Source: Chloroflexaceae bacterium (GTDB taxonomy: Bacteria > Chloroflexota > Chloroflexia > Chloroflexales > Chloroflexaceae). Taken from it: 55,377 nt of DNA. The position numbers and the translations under genes were made by a program. The DNA is taken from assembly GCA_012031225.1 (NCBI GenBank), contig JAAUTZ010000014.1:1-55377 (forward strand), read 5' to 3'. Positions 24,214-33,668 of this stretch are shown in pieces. Position 1 is the stretch's first letter. Every line of letters begins with the position of its first letter. Below the pieces are notes generated by a model, which saw only the letters and a list, made by a program, of their open reading frames with translations, did no database searches and had not been told where the DNA came from.

Positions 24214-26568
24214 CTACGATGGGCGGCGCACTGGGGGGTAGGTGCGCGTGTCGCGGCTAGCTTCGATCACATTTGAAATGCGGTGCAGCTTATCCAGCAG
24301 GCGCGTGAGCTGATCGAGGGTGGAGATGCGGAGGTGCATCACAAACACGGCCCGTTGGTTATCGGGGGCGGGGATCTGCTGCAACTCAACAATATTGATC
24401 CCCGCATCAGCTACCACCGCCGATACATCGCGCCATAGCCCCACCCGATCCCACGACTCAACGCGCACTGCGACAATCCAGCTATCCTGTTCGGGCACGT
24501 TCCAGTTGGCTTCTACCAGCCGTTCGCGCTCCTTCTCATTGAGGATCGTATGACAATTGGCGCGGTGGATCGTGATCCCCCGCCCGCGAGTGATATAGCC
24601 CATGATATGATCGCCCTGCACCGGATTGCAACAGCGGGCAAGGCGCGTCATCAGGTTGGTCGTGCCAAGCACCTGTATGTTTGCAGTCTGGGTCGGGTTG
24701 GGCAACGCGGGGTGACGCGGAACGGTAGTGGTTTCGGGAATCTGGGACAGATTATCGGCGGTACTCTTGAGGAGCGCGGCGGCTTTCTGCACCGCTTGGC
24801 GGGCGGTAATTTCGCCCGTCCCAATCGCAAGGAACAGCTCCTCGACGGAGCGCAAGTCGTTGGCACTGACAATATCATCAAAGGCGATAGGCAACACCAG
24901 CCGCTTCAGTTCTTTCTCTAGCAGGGTTCGTCCGGCGGTGATATTCTCGGTCCGTTCGAGGCGACGGTAGTAGCGTTTGATGTGATTGCGGGCACTGACC
25001 GACTTGACGAAGTTGAGCCAGTCGCGGCTTGGGCCACGCTCGGCCTTGCTCTTCATAATGCTGACCACATCGCCGTTTTTGAGGCGATGATCGAGCGCGA
25101 CTTGTGCGCCATTGACCCGTGCGCCAATACAGCGATTGCCGACCTCACTGTGGATGCGGTAGGCAAAATCTACGGGCGTGCTGCCGTCGGGCAGGTCAAT
25201 AATCTCACCTTTGGGCGTAAAGACATACACCTGATCTTCGAGGAAATCGGTTTTGAGATGATCGAGAAACTCATGGGCATCGGTCAGTTCATACCGCCAT
25301 TCGAGCAATTGGCGTAGCCACGCCAGCTTTGCATCGAACGATTTGTCCATGTTCTTGCCATTCTCGCGGAAGCCCTCTTTATATCGCCAGTGCGCGGCGA
25401 TCCCGCGCTCGGCAACATCGTGCATATCTTGGGTGCGAATCTGCACCTCGCAGGGCGTGCCGCCGGGTGTCAGCACTGTGGTGTGCAGCGAGCGGTACAT
25501 ACTCTCTTTGGGCACCGCGATGTAGTCATCAAACTCGGCGAGCATCGGGGTCCACATCGTATGCACGATGCCTAACACACGGTAACACTCGCCGACTTCG
25601 TTGACAATCACGCGCACCGCAAGCTGATCGTAGATCTGCTCCAGCGGTACACCTTTGCGCTCCATCTTGCGAAAGATCGAGTAGATATGCTTGGGTCGCC
25701 CCGTAATCTTCGCATCACTGATGCCCTCTTTCTCAAGCGCCTGCTTCAGGCGGCTAATCACCCGTTGCACGATCCGCTCACGCACTTCGCGGCGCAGCGA
25801 GAGTTGGAAGCTGATGTCGCGGTATTTCTGCGGGTTCAACACCTTGAAGGACAAGTCCTCCAGTTCAGATTTGATCTGCCAGATCCCGAGCCGATGGGCG
25901 AGGGGCGCGTAAATATCCATCGTCTCTTGGGCAATCCGCACCTGCTTGAGCGGCGGGGTAGCCTCGATAGTCCGCATATTGTGCATGCGATCTGCGAGCT
26001 TAATCAGCACCACCCGCGGGTCATCCGCCATCGCAATGAACATCTTGCGGTAGGAGCCGATTTGGGCTTCCTCTTTGCTCTGCATCTCTAGCACCGAGAG
26101 CTTGGTTACACCATCCACAAGGCGGGCAATCGTTTTGTCGAAGAGAGCTTCGATCTGCTCCACCGTCACCGCTGAGTCCTCGACGACATCGTGCAGCAGC
26201 GCAGCGGTGATCGTGCTAACATCCATCTGCATATCAATCAGGATTGCAGCAGTAGCGACCGGATGGTTGATGTAATCCTCGCCGCTCTTGCGCTTCTGCC
26301 CGTGATGCGCGGCAAACGCAACGGCATAGGCTTTGCGGATTGGAGTTACATCAGCATCAGGCAGGTATTCTTGCAGCCGCCCAAGCAGGGCATCTACCGT
26401 CGGGGCATAGAGGACATCAGGATCATAGAGTTCTTCAGGCGGAGTTTGGGCATCAATCAGGCGCGGTGCAGGCACAAAGCGGCTCGGCTCGGCAGGTAGG
26501 GCAGGCGCAGAACGCAACGGGGGCATGGTATCAGCATTGATCGTCCGTTGGAGGTCAGGTTCTTTCAT
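24214..26568 (-). CDS. rel: Bifunctional (p)ppGpp synthetase/hydrolase (Rel)
   Basis: 784 residues, full length. The HD hydrolase domain (about 70-200) has HHGQKRKSGEDYINHP and LLHDVVEDS; the synthetase domain (about 280-400) has RPKHIYSIFRKMERKG and the EVQIRT motif; TGS is about 440-500 (VYVFTPKGEIIDLPDGSTPVDF); a zinc-finger-like region near 640-660 has RCCNPVQGDHIMGYITRGRG; and an ACT domain ends the protein. HD residues are intact, so both activities are expected. A long N-terminal extension of about 45 residues precedes the HD domain. AAAGGA is 8 bases before the ATG. It controls the stringent response and is followed at once by mutY. Confidence 0.95.
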   Translation of the reverse strand: MKEPDLQRTINADTMPPLRSAPALPAEPSRFVPAPRLIDAQTPPEELYDPDVLYAPTVDALLGRLQEYLPDADVTPIRKAYAVAFAAHHGQKRKSGEDYINHPVATAAILIDMQMDVSTITAALLHDVVEDSAVTVEQIEALFDKTIARLVDGVTKLSVLEMQSKEEAQIGSYRKMFIAMADDPRVVLIKLADRMHNMRTIEATPPLKQVRIAQETMDIYAPLAHRLGIWQIKSELEDLSFKVLNPQKYRDISFQLSLRREVRERIVQRVISRLKQALEKEGISDAKITGRPKHIYSIFRKMERKGVPLEQIYDQLAVRVIVNEVGECYRVLGIVHTMWTPMLAEFDDYIAVPKESMYRSLHTTVLTPGGTPCEVQIRTQDMHDVAERGIAAHWRYKEGFRENGKNMDKSFDAKLAWLRQLLEWRYELTDAHEFLDHLKTDFLEDQVYVFTPKGEIIDLPDGSTPVDFAYRIHSEVGNRCIGARVNGAQVALDHRLKNGDVVSIMKSKAERGPSRDWLNFVKSVSARNHIKRYYRRLERTENITAGRTLLEKELKRLVLPIAFDDIVSANDLRSVEELFLAIGTGEITARQAVQKAAALLKSTADNLSQIPETTTVPRHPALPNPTQTANIQVLGTTNLMTRLARCCNPVQGDHIMGYITRGRGITIHRANCHTILNEKERERLVEANWNVPEQDSWIVAVRVESWDRVGLWRDVSAVVADAGINIVELQQIPAPDNQRAVFVMHLRISTLDQLTRLLDKLHRISNVIEASRDTRTYPPVRRPS

Positions 26569-26698
26569 TGTTCATTCCTTTCACGATGATTCGACGTTCA
26601 CGGGCGAGCATCGTGGGAGCCATCAAGCTGCATCCCGGTGCAATTGACATGTGTGCCTTACGCCAAGCGTGGGCAGGTGCGGGCGAGATTGATTACAT

Positions 26699-27720
26699 TT
26701 AGTTTAACATATCTGGCACTGGCTGATACATCGGTTGGACTGGTGCAGTCCGATACAAAGCGGACGGAACCTGCACCGCCATAGTCCGGCTCGCTGCCGC
26801 TTCAGGTGCGGCAACCACCGGTTGGTAATACATATCGCGCTGCTGGAGGCGGTAGCCATAAAGCTGCAACGCTGCTTGCAGGGTGGCACGGCGACTGTCC
26901 AGCTCACCGAGATCATCAATGCCGCGCGGGCCGCCAGCATCACATGGGCAGGGGGCACGCTTTGGGCTACATAGCCGCGTAGCTGATGATGCGGGATCAC
27001 ATTCAGATACAGGCGCGTGAGTGCAATGCGGTGCAGGTCGGTGTCGCTCAAGCTGGTCTGCGCCATCGGCACAACGTACACCACGCTCAGGAAGCCACTG
27101 CCCACAGTGCGCTGGCTGTAATCCTGAATGATGCGAATACGCTGGAGCCAGTGCAGATAGGTTGCTTCGGCAACATCGGCTCCAAGCAGCACCGCCGCAC
27201 TTGCCATCATCCCCATCTGCTGCGCTTCACGCAGCACCCGCAACCATAATGCAGCCATCGGGTTTTGCTGATCAGTATACGGGTCCGAGTTACACAGGGC
27301 AAGCCGGAGCAGTTGTTCATCATCGCCGTGGAGACGGTGCTGCCCGGCAGCAAACAGGTGGCGCAGGATCGTCTCAGTGGGGAGCTGGGTCTGCTCGTGC
27401 AGGGTGATCACATCGGCTACGCCAAAGCAGGCGTGGGCACGCTCCGGCAGATTGAGCCGCAACCACGCGATCAGCTCAAGGGCCGCCGCGAGGGATGTGC
27501 AGGCGTGGGCATGGCTACACGGGGCACACTGCGGCTGGCCGGCACGCTCGGCATACGTTAGGATTGACGCTGGGGCATACTGCTGGCGGATGCGCCGTGC
27601 CATCTGTTGCACTTCATCGCGTTCGCTCGTTTGGGCCAAAAAGCGCAGTTCATTGAAATAGAGGGCCTGCCCGGCGTGCGCTTTGGCACAGATCGCGGCA
27701 AGCGGTGTTGCTTGTTGCAT
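26699..27720 (-). CDS. Unknown protein with a frameshifted C-terminus
   Basis: As written, the frame runs to a stop at 26704 (338 residues), but its last ~80 residues change character (Cys/Arg/Trp-rich). A neighbouring frame over the same bases gives a more normal sequence, IDDLGELDSRRATLQAALQL then YGYRLQQRDMYYQPVVAAPE, ending at 26699. The switch point lies between 26921 and 26956, next to a G5 run at 26951-26955. One base restored there would rejoin the frames. The N-terminal part is mostly helical and has a C-x2-C-x4-C group (CAPCSHAHAC) near 65-74. No family recognised. GAGGAG lies 8 bases before the ATG. It is divergent from the GNAT gene. Confidence 0.5.
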
Positions 27721-27902
27721 TGGAAGAACTCCTCAAGTTTTGAAAGCGTTTCAAGATTTTGATTTCGGCTTTGCTCAATCAGGAACGATTTACAAGTACG
27801 TTTCTCGCTACGATACTTCAGCAATACGAATGATTTTATCCTGTCACTCTTCATTGTACTGTAGATCAGCAGACACGGCAATAGCAAGATGCAAGGCTCG
27901 TG

Positions 27903-27908
27903 TATAAT
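27903..27908 (+). promoter_or_regulatory. -10 box for the GNAT/enolase operon
   Basis: Perfect TATAAT 28 bases before the GNAT ATG, with no convincing -35 box at 16-18 bases. Confidence 0.35.
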
Positions 27909-27935
27909 ACACAGCAAGAACAGGAGCCATAACCA

Positions 27936-28817
27936 ATGAGGAGCCACATCCGAGAGTTGACAACGCTAGCCGATTTTGCGCTCGCTGAGGCGTTCCAGCG
28001 CGATGAGTGGGGCGTGCCGGTGCAGTCCGTTGTGCCTGACCATGTGCTGCTCACGGCCCAGAAGAATGGCGGGATCGTGTTGGGGGCATTTGCTACAGGA
28101 AGTGCCGCCGGCGGGGGCGATGCGCCCATGATTGCCTACCTGTTCAGCTTTATTGGGCGTGAAGCCGATGGGCAGTTCAAGCACTGCTCGCACCAACTAG
28201 CGGTTGCGCCCGCCCATCGCGGGCAGGGCATTGGCACGCGCATGAAGCTGTATCAGCGCGAGCTGGCACTGGCGCAAGGGATCAATCTGATGACGTGGAC
28301 GTTTGACCCGCTAGAGCGGCGCAACGCGCTGATGAACATTCACCTGCTCGGCGGGATCAGTGCGACCTACCTGCCCAATCTCTATGGCCCGATGCAGAAT
28401 GGACTGCCTATGGCTTTGCCCTCAGACCGGCTACTGGTGCGCTGGGAGCTGGATGAAGGGCGGGTGCGGCAACGCATCGCTAGCATTCACGCCCGCCGGC
28501 CAATGGCTCAGCTGGTGCAACAGTATCGCACGGCGGGGGCGGTACTGCTGAATCCGCCCGAGACCGACCCAAGCGGCGGGCTGCTGCCGCGCCCGTGTGC
28601 CACCCCCCTAGCACCACTGGCATCAACGCTGCTAGTGGCAATTCCGGCGCAGATGCGGCGCATCCGCGAACAGGATCACGAACTGGCACTGGCGTGGCGG
28701 CTGCACATTCGGGCGGTGCTAGGGGGGGTCTGTGGAGCGGGGTACACAATCACCGATATGCTTGCCGATGGGGAGATCGGATACTATGTTTTGCAACAAG
28801 ATGGGACGCGGGAATGA
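27936..28817 (+). CDS. GNAT-family acyltransferase (COG3375-like)
   Basis: 293 residues. The GNAT acyl-CoA-binding motif is clear: QLAVAPAHRGQGIGTRMK near residues 88-105, followed by MTWTFDPLERRNALMNIHLL, typical of COG3375 proteins, which often neighbour menC-like genes. AGGAG lies about 9 bases before the ATG. The gene ends in ATGA overlapping the next start, so the two products are made together. With the enolase-superfamily partner, N-acylation of an amino acid is a reasonable guess. A G7 run at 28722-28728 near the 3' end would truncate the last ~30 residues if it slipped. Confidence 0.8.
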   Translation: MRSHIRELTTLADFALAEAFQRDEWGVPVQSVVPDHVLLTAQKNGGIVLGAFATGSAAGGGDAPMIAYLFSFIGREADGQFKHCSHQLAVAPAHRGQGIGTRMKLYQRELALAQGINLMTWTFDPLERRNALMNIHLLGGISATYLPNLYGPMQNGLPMALPSDRLLVRWELDEGRVRQRIASIHARRPMAQLVQQYRTAGAVLLNPPETDPSGGLLPRPCATPLAPLASTLLVAIPAQMRRIREQDHELALAWRLHIRAVLGGVCGAGYTITDMLADGEIGYYVLQQDGTRE

Positions 28818-29941
28818 AGCCACTGACAATTGAACAGATTGAGTTGCACTTGATTGAGATGCCGTTGGTGCATCCATTTGAGACGAGCTTTGGGCGCGAG
28901 ACCGTGCGCCCCTGCATTCTCGTGTCGGTGGCGAGTGATGGGCTAATCGGGTGGGGCGAGTGTGTCGCGGGCAGTGGCCCGTGGTATGCCTCAGAGACGG
29001 TGCAGACGGCGTGGCACGTTCTGCGGGATTACCTGATCGGGATGGTGTTGGGGCAACCGATCAGTGCGCCGCAGGAGGTGCCTGAACTGGTGGCGCGGGT
29101 GCGTGGGCACGCCATGGCGCGAGCCGCGCTAGAGAATGCGATCTGGGATCTGGTGGCGCAGGCGCAAGGCGTATCGCTGGCAACGCTGCTCGGTGGTACG
29201 CGAGCGGCAGTGCCGGTTGGGGTGAGCGTGGGGCTAGAGCCAACCATTGCGGCTCTGCTCGCGCAGGTGGAGGGCTTTGTGGCTCGCGGCTACCAGCGGG
29301 TCAAGCTGAAGATCAAGCCGGGCCAAGATGTGCAACTGGTGCGGGCGGTGCGCGAACGCTACCCCGATCTGCTGCTACAGGTGGATGCCAACTCGGCCTA
29401 CACATTGGCTGATACGGCGGTGTTCAAGGAGCTAGATGCGTACCAGTTACTGTTGATAGAGCAGCCCCTGCACCACGACGATCTGGTGGATCATGCCACG
29501 CTGCAACACGAACTGCACACGCCGATCTGCCTCGACGAGAGCATCCAATCGCCGGAGCATGCGCGGTGGGCGTTGCAGCTTGGGGCGTGCCGCGTGATCA
29601 ACATCAAAGTAGGGCGGGTCGGCGGCTTCACGGCGGCAATGGCAATCCACGATCTCTGCGCCGCACAGGGCGTGCCGGTGTGGTGCGGGGGCATGCTCGA
29701 AACCAACATCGGGCGAGCGGGCAACCTTGCACTGGCCAGCACGGCAAACTTCACCCTGCCCGGCGACATCTCCGAATCCGTCCGCTATTTCGCCGAAGAT
29801 GTCGCCTTGCCCAACCTGACGCTCAATTCCGACTCGACGATCACCGTGCCAGATGAGGGTGGGCTAGGCGTAACGTTGGATGCCGAACGGCTCGCGGCAG
29901 TGCGCCAGCAGCATCTCGTGGTGCGGGCATCGGGCGCGTGA
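28814..29941 (+). CDS. menC: Enolase-superfamily OSBS / N-acylamino acid racemase
   Basis: 375 residues, MenC2/NAAAR type. N-terminal capping domain, then a barrel with catalytic residues in VKLKIKPG (Lys), LLQVDANSAYT (Asp), LLIEQPL (Glu), ICLDESIQ (Asp) and INIKVGRVGG (Lys). All expected metal ligands and both acid/base lysines are present. Members make o-succinylbenzoate (menaquinone) or racemise N-acylamino acids, and many do both. The overlap with a GNAT gene and the lack of other men genes here favour a racemase role, but menaquinone synthesis cannot be excluded. The gene symbol marks the family, not proven function. Confidence 0.8.
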   Translation: MKPLTIEQIELHLIEMPLVHPFETSFGRETVRPCILVSVASDGLIGWGECVAGSGPWYASETVQTAWHVLRDYLIGMVLGQPISAPQEVPELVARVRGHAMARAALENAIWDLVAQAQGVSLATLLGGTRAAVPVGVSVGLEPTIAALLAQVEGFVARGYQRVKLKIKPGQDVQLVRAVRERYPDLLLQVDANSAYTLADTAVFKELDAYQLLLIEQPLHHDDLVDHATLQHELHTPICLDESIQSPEHARWALQLGACRVINIKVGRVGGFTAAMAIHDLCAAQGVPVWCGGMLETNIGRAGNLALASTANFTLPGDISESVRYFAEDVALPNLTLNSDSTITVPDEGGLGVTLDAERLAAVRQQHLVVRASGA

Positions 29942-29943
29942 CC

Positions 29944-29992
29944 GGTGCTAGGAGACAGGAGCGCGGGTGTCAGGTGTTAGGGGACAGGAGCG
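29944..29992 (+). repeat. Heptanucleotide tandem array, 7 degenerate units
   Basis: Period-7 units GGTGCTA, GGAGACA, GGAGCGC, GGGTGTC, AGGTGTT, AGGGGAC, AGGAGCG fill the gap between the convergent racemase and glycosidase genes. Same family as 15954-16030 and 51711-51752. Confidence 0.75.
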
Positions 29993-30017
29993 CGGTTGGC
30001 CGCACTGCCGCCCCTGC

Positions 30018-31793
30018 TTAGCGGGTGTGCCACAGAAACACCGGCTCGCCGCTCACCGTCAGCGGGATGCGATCCCCGCGCACGGCTGCCTCTAGCACGC
30101 TCCCATCCGGGCGGCGGAAGTAGGCGGTAGCGGCGTTGGTAGCAAGCGTGACGCGGGTGTGCGGCGGCGACCAGATAACATCAAGGGCACGCCCAGCGCG
30201 GGTGAAGCGCAGATCGTACACCTCGCGCCCATAGATCGCTTTGACATCATCAAGATAGATTGTGCCCAAGCCAACAAACGCATCATAGGCATCATCCAAG
30301 AGGATCGCCTGTAGGCTGATCGGGTAATCGAGTTGCCCGTTGCCGCCGCTCGTCACGCGGTTGCCCAGCTCCACCGTGCCACCGAGCGGTGTGCTGATAA
30401 ACCGCCAGCCCGGTTCGCCCACGACACCCACCTTGTATTGCAACACCTCGCCTTCAGCATCGCGGAGCCACACCCGCAGCAGATGCTCGCTGCCATCGCC
30501 GTACACCCATAGCCCAATGGCATACGGATCGCCCCTGAGTGGGATCGGCTGGGCTAGCTCAAACACGAGGTAATCATTCGCACGGGTGCTGAAGTTGTAG
30601 TCAATCCGCGCAACGTGGGCATCGCTGAAGCTGAGGCTGCCGTTTGGTTGGGCGGGGCGCACCCAGCCCGCAGCTTGACTGAAATCGGTCACGATAGCAG
30701 CATCAAACAGATCGCGCCGCTCGACGAACTGCGCCCCCTGTAGCTCACGGTGCAGCGTTTGCAGCGCAAAGTAGGCCGGCTTGTATAGCTCCGGCGCAAA
30801 GTCGGTGCGCCCATTGCCGTAGCGCACCAAGCCGTAAGGGTTGTGGTGGTCATCCTTGAGCATATACCAAAAGATGCGTTCGACCCCCGCCGACCAGAGC
30901 AGTAACATCGAGCGCACAAGGTAGTGGGCCTGCTGCTGCTCATTGGTGTGGCCCACCGCATCCCGATCACCGGGGCCACTCGCCCAGCCAATTTCTGTCA
31001 CCCAGATCGGCTTCTGGCCATACTGGTACATCAATGCATACAGCGTATCCACTGCCGCCACCAGATTGCCCTGTTCGGGTGTCGCCGGATCTATGTAGGG
31101 GTGGATGGCGAGAATATCAAAGGACGACCACGCACCCTGCTGGGCGACGGTGCGGATAAACGCTGGATCGTAGGGATTGAAGCCACCAATCACGACCCGT
31201 GCGTCGGGGTCTATCTCCTTGATAATGCGGCTGACACGCATGAGCATATTCGCGTAAGCGACAGGATCAGGCGCAGGTTGCCAGAAGAGCGCGTGATCCG
31301 GCTCATTCCAAATCTCCCAGTGCTTGACGTAGCGGCGATAGCGGGCAACCACCCCGCGTACATAGTCCTCAAACAGATCGGGATCGGGGGCGTAGTAGGA
31401 AACAGCGTGGCGTTGATCGCCGGTGTATGGGGTGGCCCAGCCAACGGAAGGCCCCAGCACGCCCAAGATCTGGATGTCGCGGCGGGCAAGCTCACGCACG
31501 GCGGCATCGTTGAAGCTCCAATCCCACACGTCCCGATCCGGCTGAATGCGATGCCAGTGGAAATCCTCACGCACCCACTGCACCCCCAGATCGGTCAGGG
31601 CTGCGCCGGGAATGTGCATGCTGGTCGGATCGGGGTAGCGCGTCGCAAGGTGGCTATTCAGCCCGAAGGTCGGCTCACTGACGGGCAGGGGCGGGCGTTC
31701 CCAGTTGAGCGGGCGGGCCGGCGGAGCCAGATTGGATGAGGCGAGTAGCAAAGCCAGCGGCACAAGCAGGAGGCTCAACAGGCGGCGCGACAT
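30018..31793 (-). CDS. Secreted clan-A glycoside hydrolase-like protein
   Basis: 591 residues. A signal peptide (about 1-22) precedes a TIM-barrel region (about 40-350). The acid/base motif WEIWNEPDHALFW near 150-160 and the nucleophile strand IWVTEIGWAS near 260-270 give the two Glu residues expected of GH39/GH5-type retaining enzymes. The C-terminal ~240 residues are beta-rich, including a carbohydrate-binding-like domain (FELAQPIPLRGDPYAIGLWV). Substrate unknown; beta-xylosidase-like or endo-acting are both possible. GAGGAG lies 5 bases before the ATG. Confidence 0.8.
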   Translation of the reverse strand: MSRRLLSLLLVPLALLLASSNLAPPARPLNWERPPLPVSEPTFGLNSHLATRYPDPTSMHIPGAALTDLGVQWVREDFHWHRIQPDRDVWDWSFNDAAVRELARRDIQILGVLGPSVGWATPYTGDQRHAVSYYAPDPDLFEDYVRGVVARYRRYVKHWEIWNEPDHALFWQPAPDPVAYANMLMRVSRIIKEIDPDARVVIGGFNPYDPAFIRTVAQQGAWSSFDILAIHPYIDPATPEQGNLVAAVDTLYALMYQYGQKPIWVTEIGWASGPGDRDAVGHTNEQQQAHYLVRSMLLLWSAGVERIFWYMLKDDHHNPYGLVRYGNGRTDFAPELYKPAYFALQTLHRELQGAQFVERRDLFDAAIVTDFSQAAGWVRPAQPNGSLSFSDAHVARIDYNFSTRANDYLVFELAQPIPLRGDPYAIGLWVYGDGSEHLLRVWLRDAEGEVLQYKVGVVGEPGWRFISTPLGGTVELGNRVTSGGNGQLDYPISLQAILLDDAYDAFVGLGTIYLDDVKAIYGREVYDLRFTRAGRALDVIWSPPHTRVTLATNAATAYFRRPDGSVLEAAVRGDRIPLTVSGEPVFLWHTR

Positions 31794-31963
31794 GGCAACT
31801 CCTCGTGGGGCATTTCAGATCGGCTTCCCCATCCCCATTATACCACCCCCCGCGCTGCTGCAATCCGGCGGCACGGCGGGCCGTGGGTGGCTCCTTGCAG
31901 GGATGACGTGCGACAGGGCGCGAAAGTTCCTGAGGTTAGCGGATCGGGTGGCGGGCATGGTGC

Positions 31964-31992
31964 TTGACGTGGCGCAGGGTTCGGCGTACAGT
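31964..31992 (+). promoter_or_regulatory. Promoter for the FAD oxidoreductase gene
   Basis: TTGACG (31964-31969), exactly 17 bases, TACAGT (31987-31992). The start would be near 31999, about 55 bases before ATG 32055. Confidence 0.5.
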
Positions 31993-32054
31993 GAATGGAG
32001 TGAATATGGAAATAATAACACCTCAACTTTGAGCTAGCGAAGGATACGTTTGGG

Positions 32055-33440
32055 ATGGCGATTAAGCACATCACACGACAGGACACGCCCACCACTCAGG
32101 AGCACGAGCCTACCACCAATGATAGCTTCGACGTGATTATTGTGGGCGCACGGGTAGCCGGCTGTGCCACTGCCGCGCTCCTTGCCCAGCAGGGCGCACG
32201 GGTGCTGCTGCTCGAGCGGAGCACCTTCCCCGCCCCGACCGTCTCGTGCCCGATCTTCTACGGCAACAGCATGGCCGTACTTGAGCGGATTGGCGTACTC
32301 GCCGATATTGAAGCCATCGGTGCGCCCCAGATTCGCTACTACGGCGTGCGGACCGAGCAGTTCGATATGGTGGCACGGCTGCCGGCCTCGCACGGGCGCG
32401 ACTATGCCTACTCGATCCGGCGTGAGGTGATGGATGCGGCAATCCTAGCGCGCATCCGCAGCTACCCCAACATCACGGTGCGCGAGGGCTTCAATGTCAC
32501 GGGCTTGCTCTGGGCGCACGGGCGCGTGGTTGGCGTGCGCGGGCGGCCGCACGGGCGCAGCGAGCAAGCCTGCTATGCGCGGGCGGTGATCGGCGCGGAT
32601 GGCAAGCGCAGCTTTGTTGGGCGGGCGGTGGGGGCCCAGATCTACGCCGCACACCCCAACCCCTCGTGTATCTACTATGCCTACTACCGCAACTTCGCCC
32701 CACTGCACGAACCGAGCGCAGTGGTGTATGCCTCACTCAAAGAGACCGGGCGCGGGGTGCTCGTGTTCGATGCCGATGCCGACTTGACGGTCGTCTCGGT
32801 GGGCATTCCGGTTGCCGAATTTGAGACCGCCCGCAAAGACCCGGAAGGCATTATGCAGCAGGTCTGGCAGAGTTTCCCCGAAGTAGCCGAGCGCGGGCGC
32901 AACGCCGAGCGGGTCACACCGATTATGGGGCAAGGCCCAGTGGATAGCTTTTACCGCCAATCCTACGGGCCCGGCTGGGCTTTGGTGGGCGATGCCGGGC
33001 ATTACATTGACCCGATCACGGGGCAGGGCATCAACTATGCCTTGCGCGGCGCAGAGCTGCTCGCCGAAGCATGGGCCCGCTGGAACGCGCCCGGCGCACG
33101 CCTGAACTGGTGCAGCGCGATGGCCCACTATCAGGCGCAGCGCGATGGGGAAACCCGCCCGCACTACGATCTGTATGAGCTGGGTAGCTCCATCGAGCAG
33201 GTACAGGATCTGGGGATCAACATTGGCGAGCTGCTGCTGCGAGCCATCTCGCGCCGCCCATCGCTAGCAACCCGCTACGCTGGCATGGCCAATGGAGCCA
33301 CGCCAGTGCGCGAGTTTCTGCACCCGCTCAACCTTGCACGGATCCTCGTGGAGGACGCGCTGCTGTATGAGCTTCCAGCGCGGGCGGCCCAGCTTGCCCC
33401 CGTGCGGGGCGGCCCAATGCCGGCTCCTGCGGGGGCGTAG
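32055..33440 (+). CDS. FAD-dependent oxidoreductase (aromatic hydroxylase / geranylgeranyl reductase-like)
   Basis: 461 residues. The FAD Rossmann motif VIIVGARVAGCATAALLAQQ is near 27-46 (a GxRxxG variant of GxGxxG), with an acidic Glu at the strand end (LLERS). AVIGADGKRSFV is the DG motif and LVGDAGHYIDPITGQGINYA is the ribityl-binding GD motif. All three are hallmarks of class A flavoprotein monooxygenases and the related geranylgeranyl reductases. Substrate unknown. AAGGA lies about 11 bases before the ATG. A lipid, quinone or carotenoid substrate is possible because the next gene makes glycolipid, but this is only positional. Confidence 0.8.
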   Translation: MAIKHITRQDTPTTQEHEPTTNDSFDVIIVGARVAGCATAALLAQQGARVLLLERSTFPAPTVSCPIFYGNSMAVLERIGVLADIEAIGAPQIRYYGVRTEQFDMVARLPASHGRDYAYSIRREVMDAAILARIRSYPNITVREGFNVTGLLWAHGRVVGVRGRPHGRSEQACYARAVIGADGKRSFVGRAVGAQIYAAHPNPSCIYYAYYRNFAPLHEPSAVVYASLKETGRGVLVFDADADLTVVSVGIPVAEFETARKDPEGIMQQVWQSFPEVAERGRNAERVTPIMGQGPVDSFYRQSYGPGWALVGDAGHYIDPITGQGINYALRGAELLAEAWARWNAPGARLNWCSAMAHYQAQRDGETRPHYDLYELGSSIEQVQDLGINIGELLLRAISRRPSLATRYAGMANGATPVREFLHPLNLARILVEDALLYELPARAAQLAPVRGGPMPAPAGA

Positions 33441-33528
33441 AATCCAGCGGCTACGGTTGGGGCGGGGTGCCAGCCCAGCCTGCCCCAACACCTCCGCTCT
33501 AACCCTTTGTACTCGCCTCTGCACCCTC

Positions 33529-33557
33529 TTTACAGCCCCGCATAGGCGTGGTACGAT
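33529..33557 (+). promoter_or_regulatory. Promoter for the glycolipid glycosyltransferase gene
   Basis: TTTACA (33529-33534), exactly 17 bases, TACGAT (33552-33557). The leader to ATG 33669 would be about 105 bases. Confidence 0.5.
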
Positions 33558-33668
33558 AGATGCTACAAACTAGGCATAAGCCGGAATCAGCAGCGCGGCT
33601 ACCCGACCTACTGCCCCTATCATGTGGCGCATACCCGCCACACCATCTGGTCAAGGTAAGGAGCTGTT

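Noticed and set aside
23161-24276. 371-codon open frame opposite mutY
   Set aside because: Antisense shadow spanning a gene with intact catalytic and Fe-S motifs.
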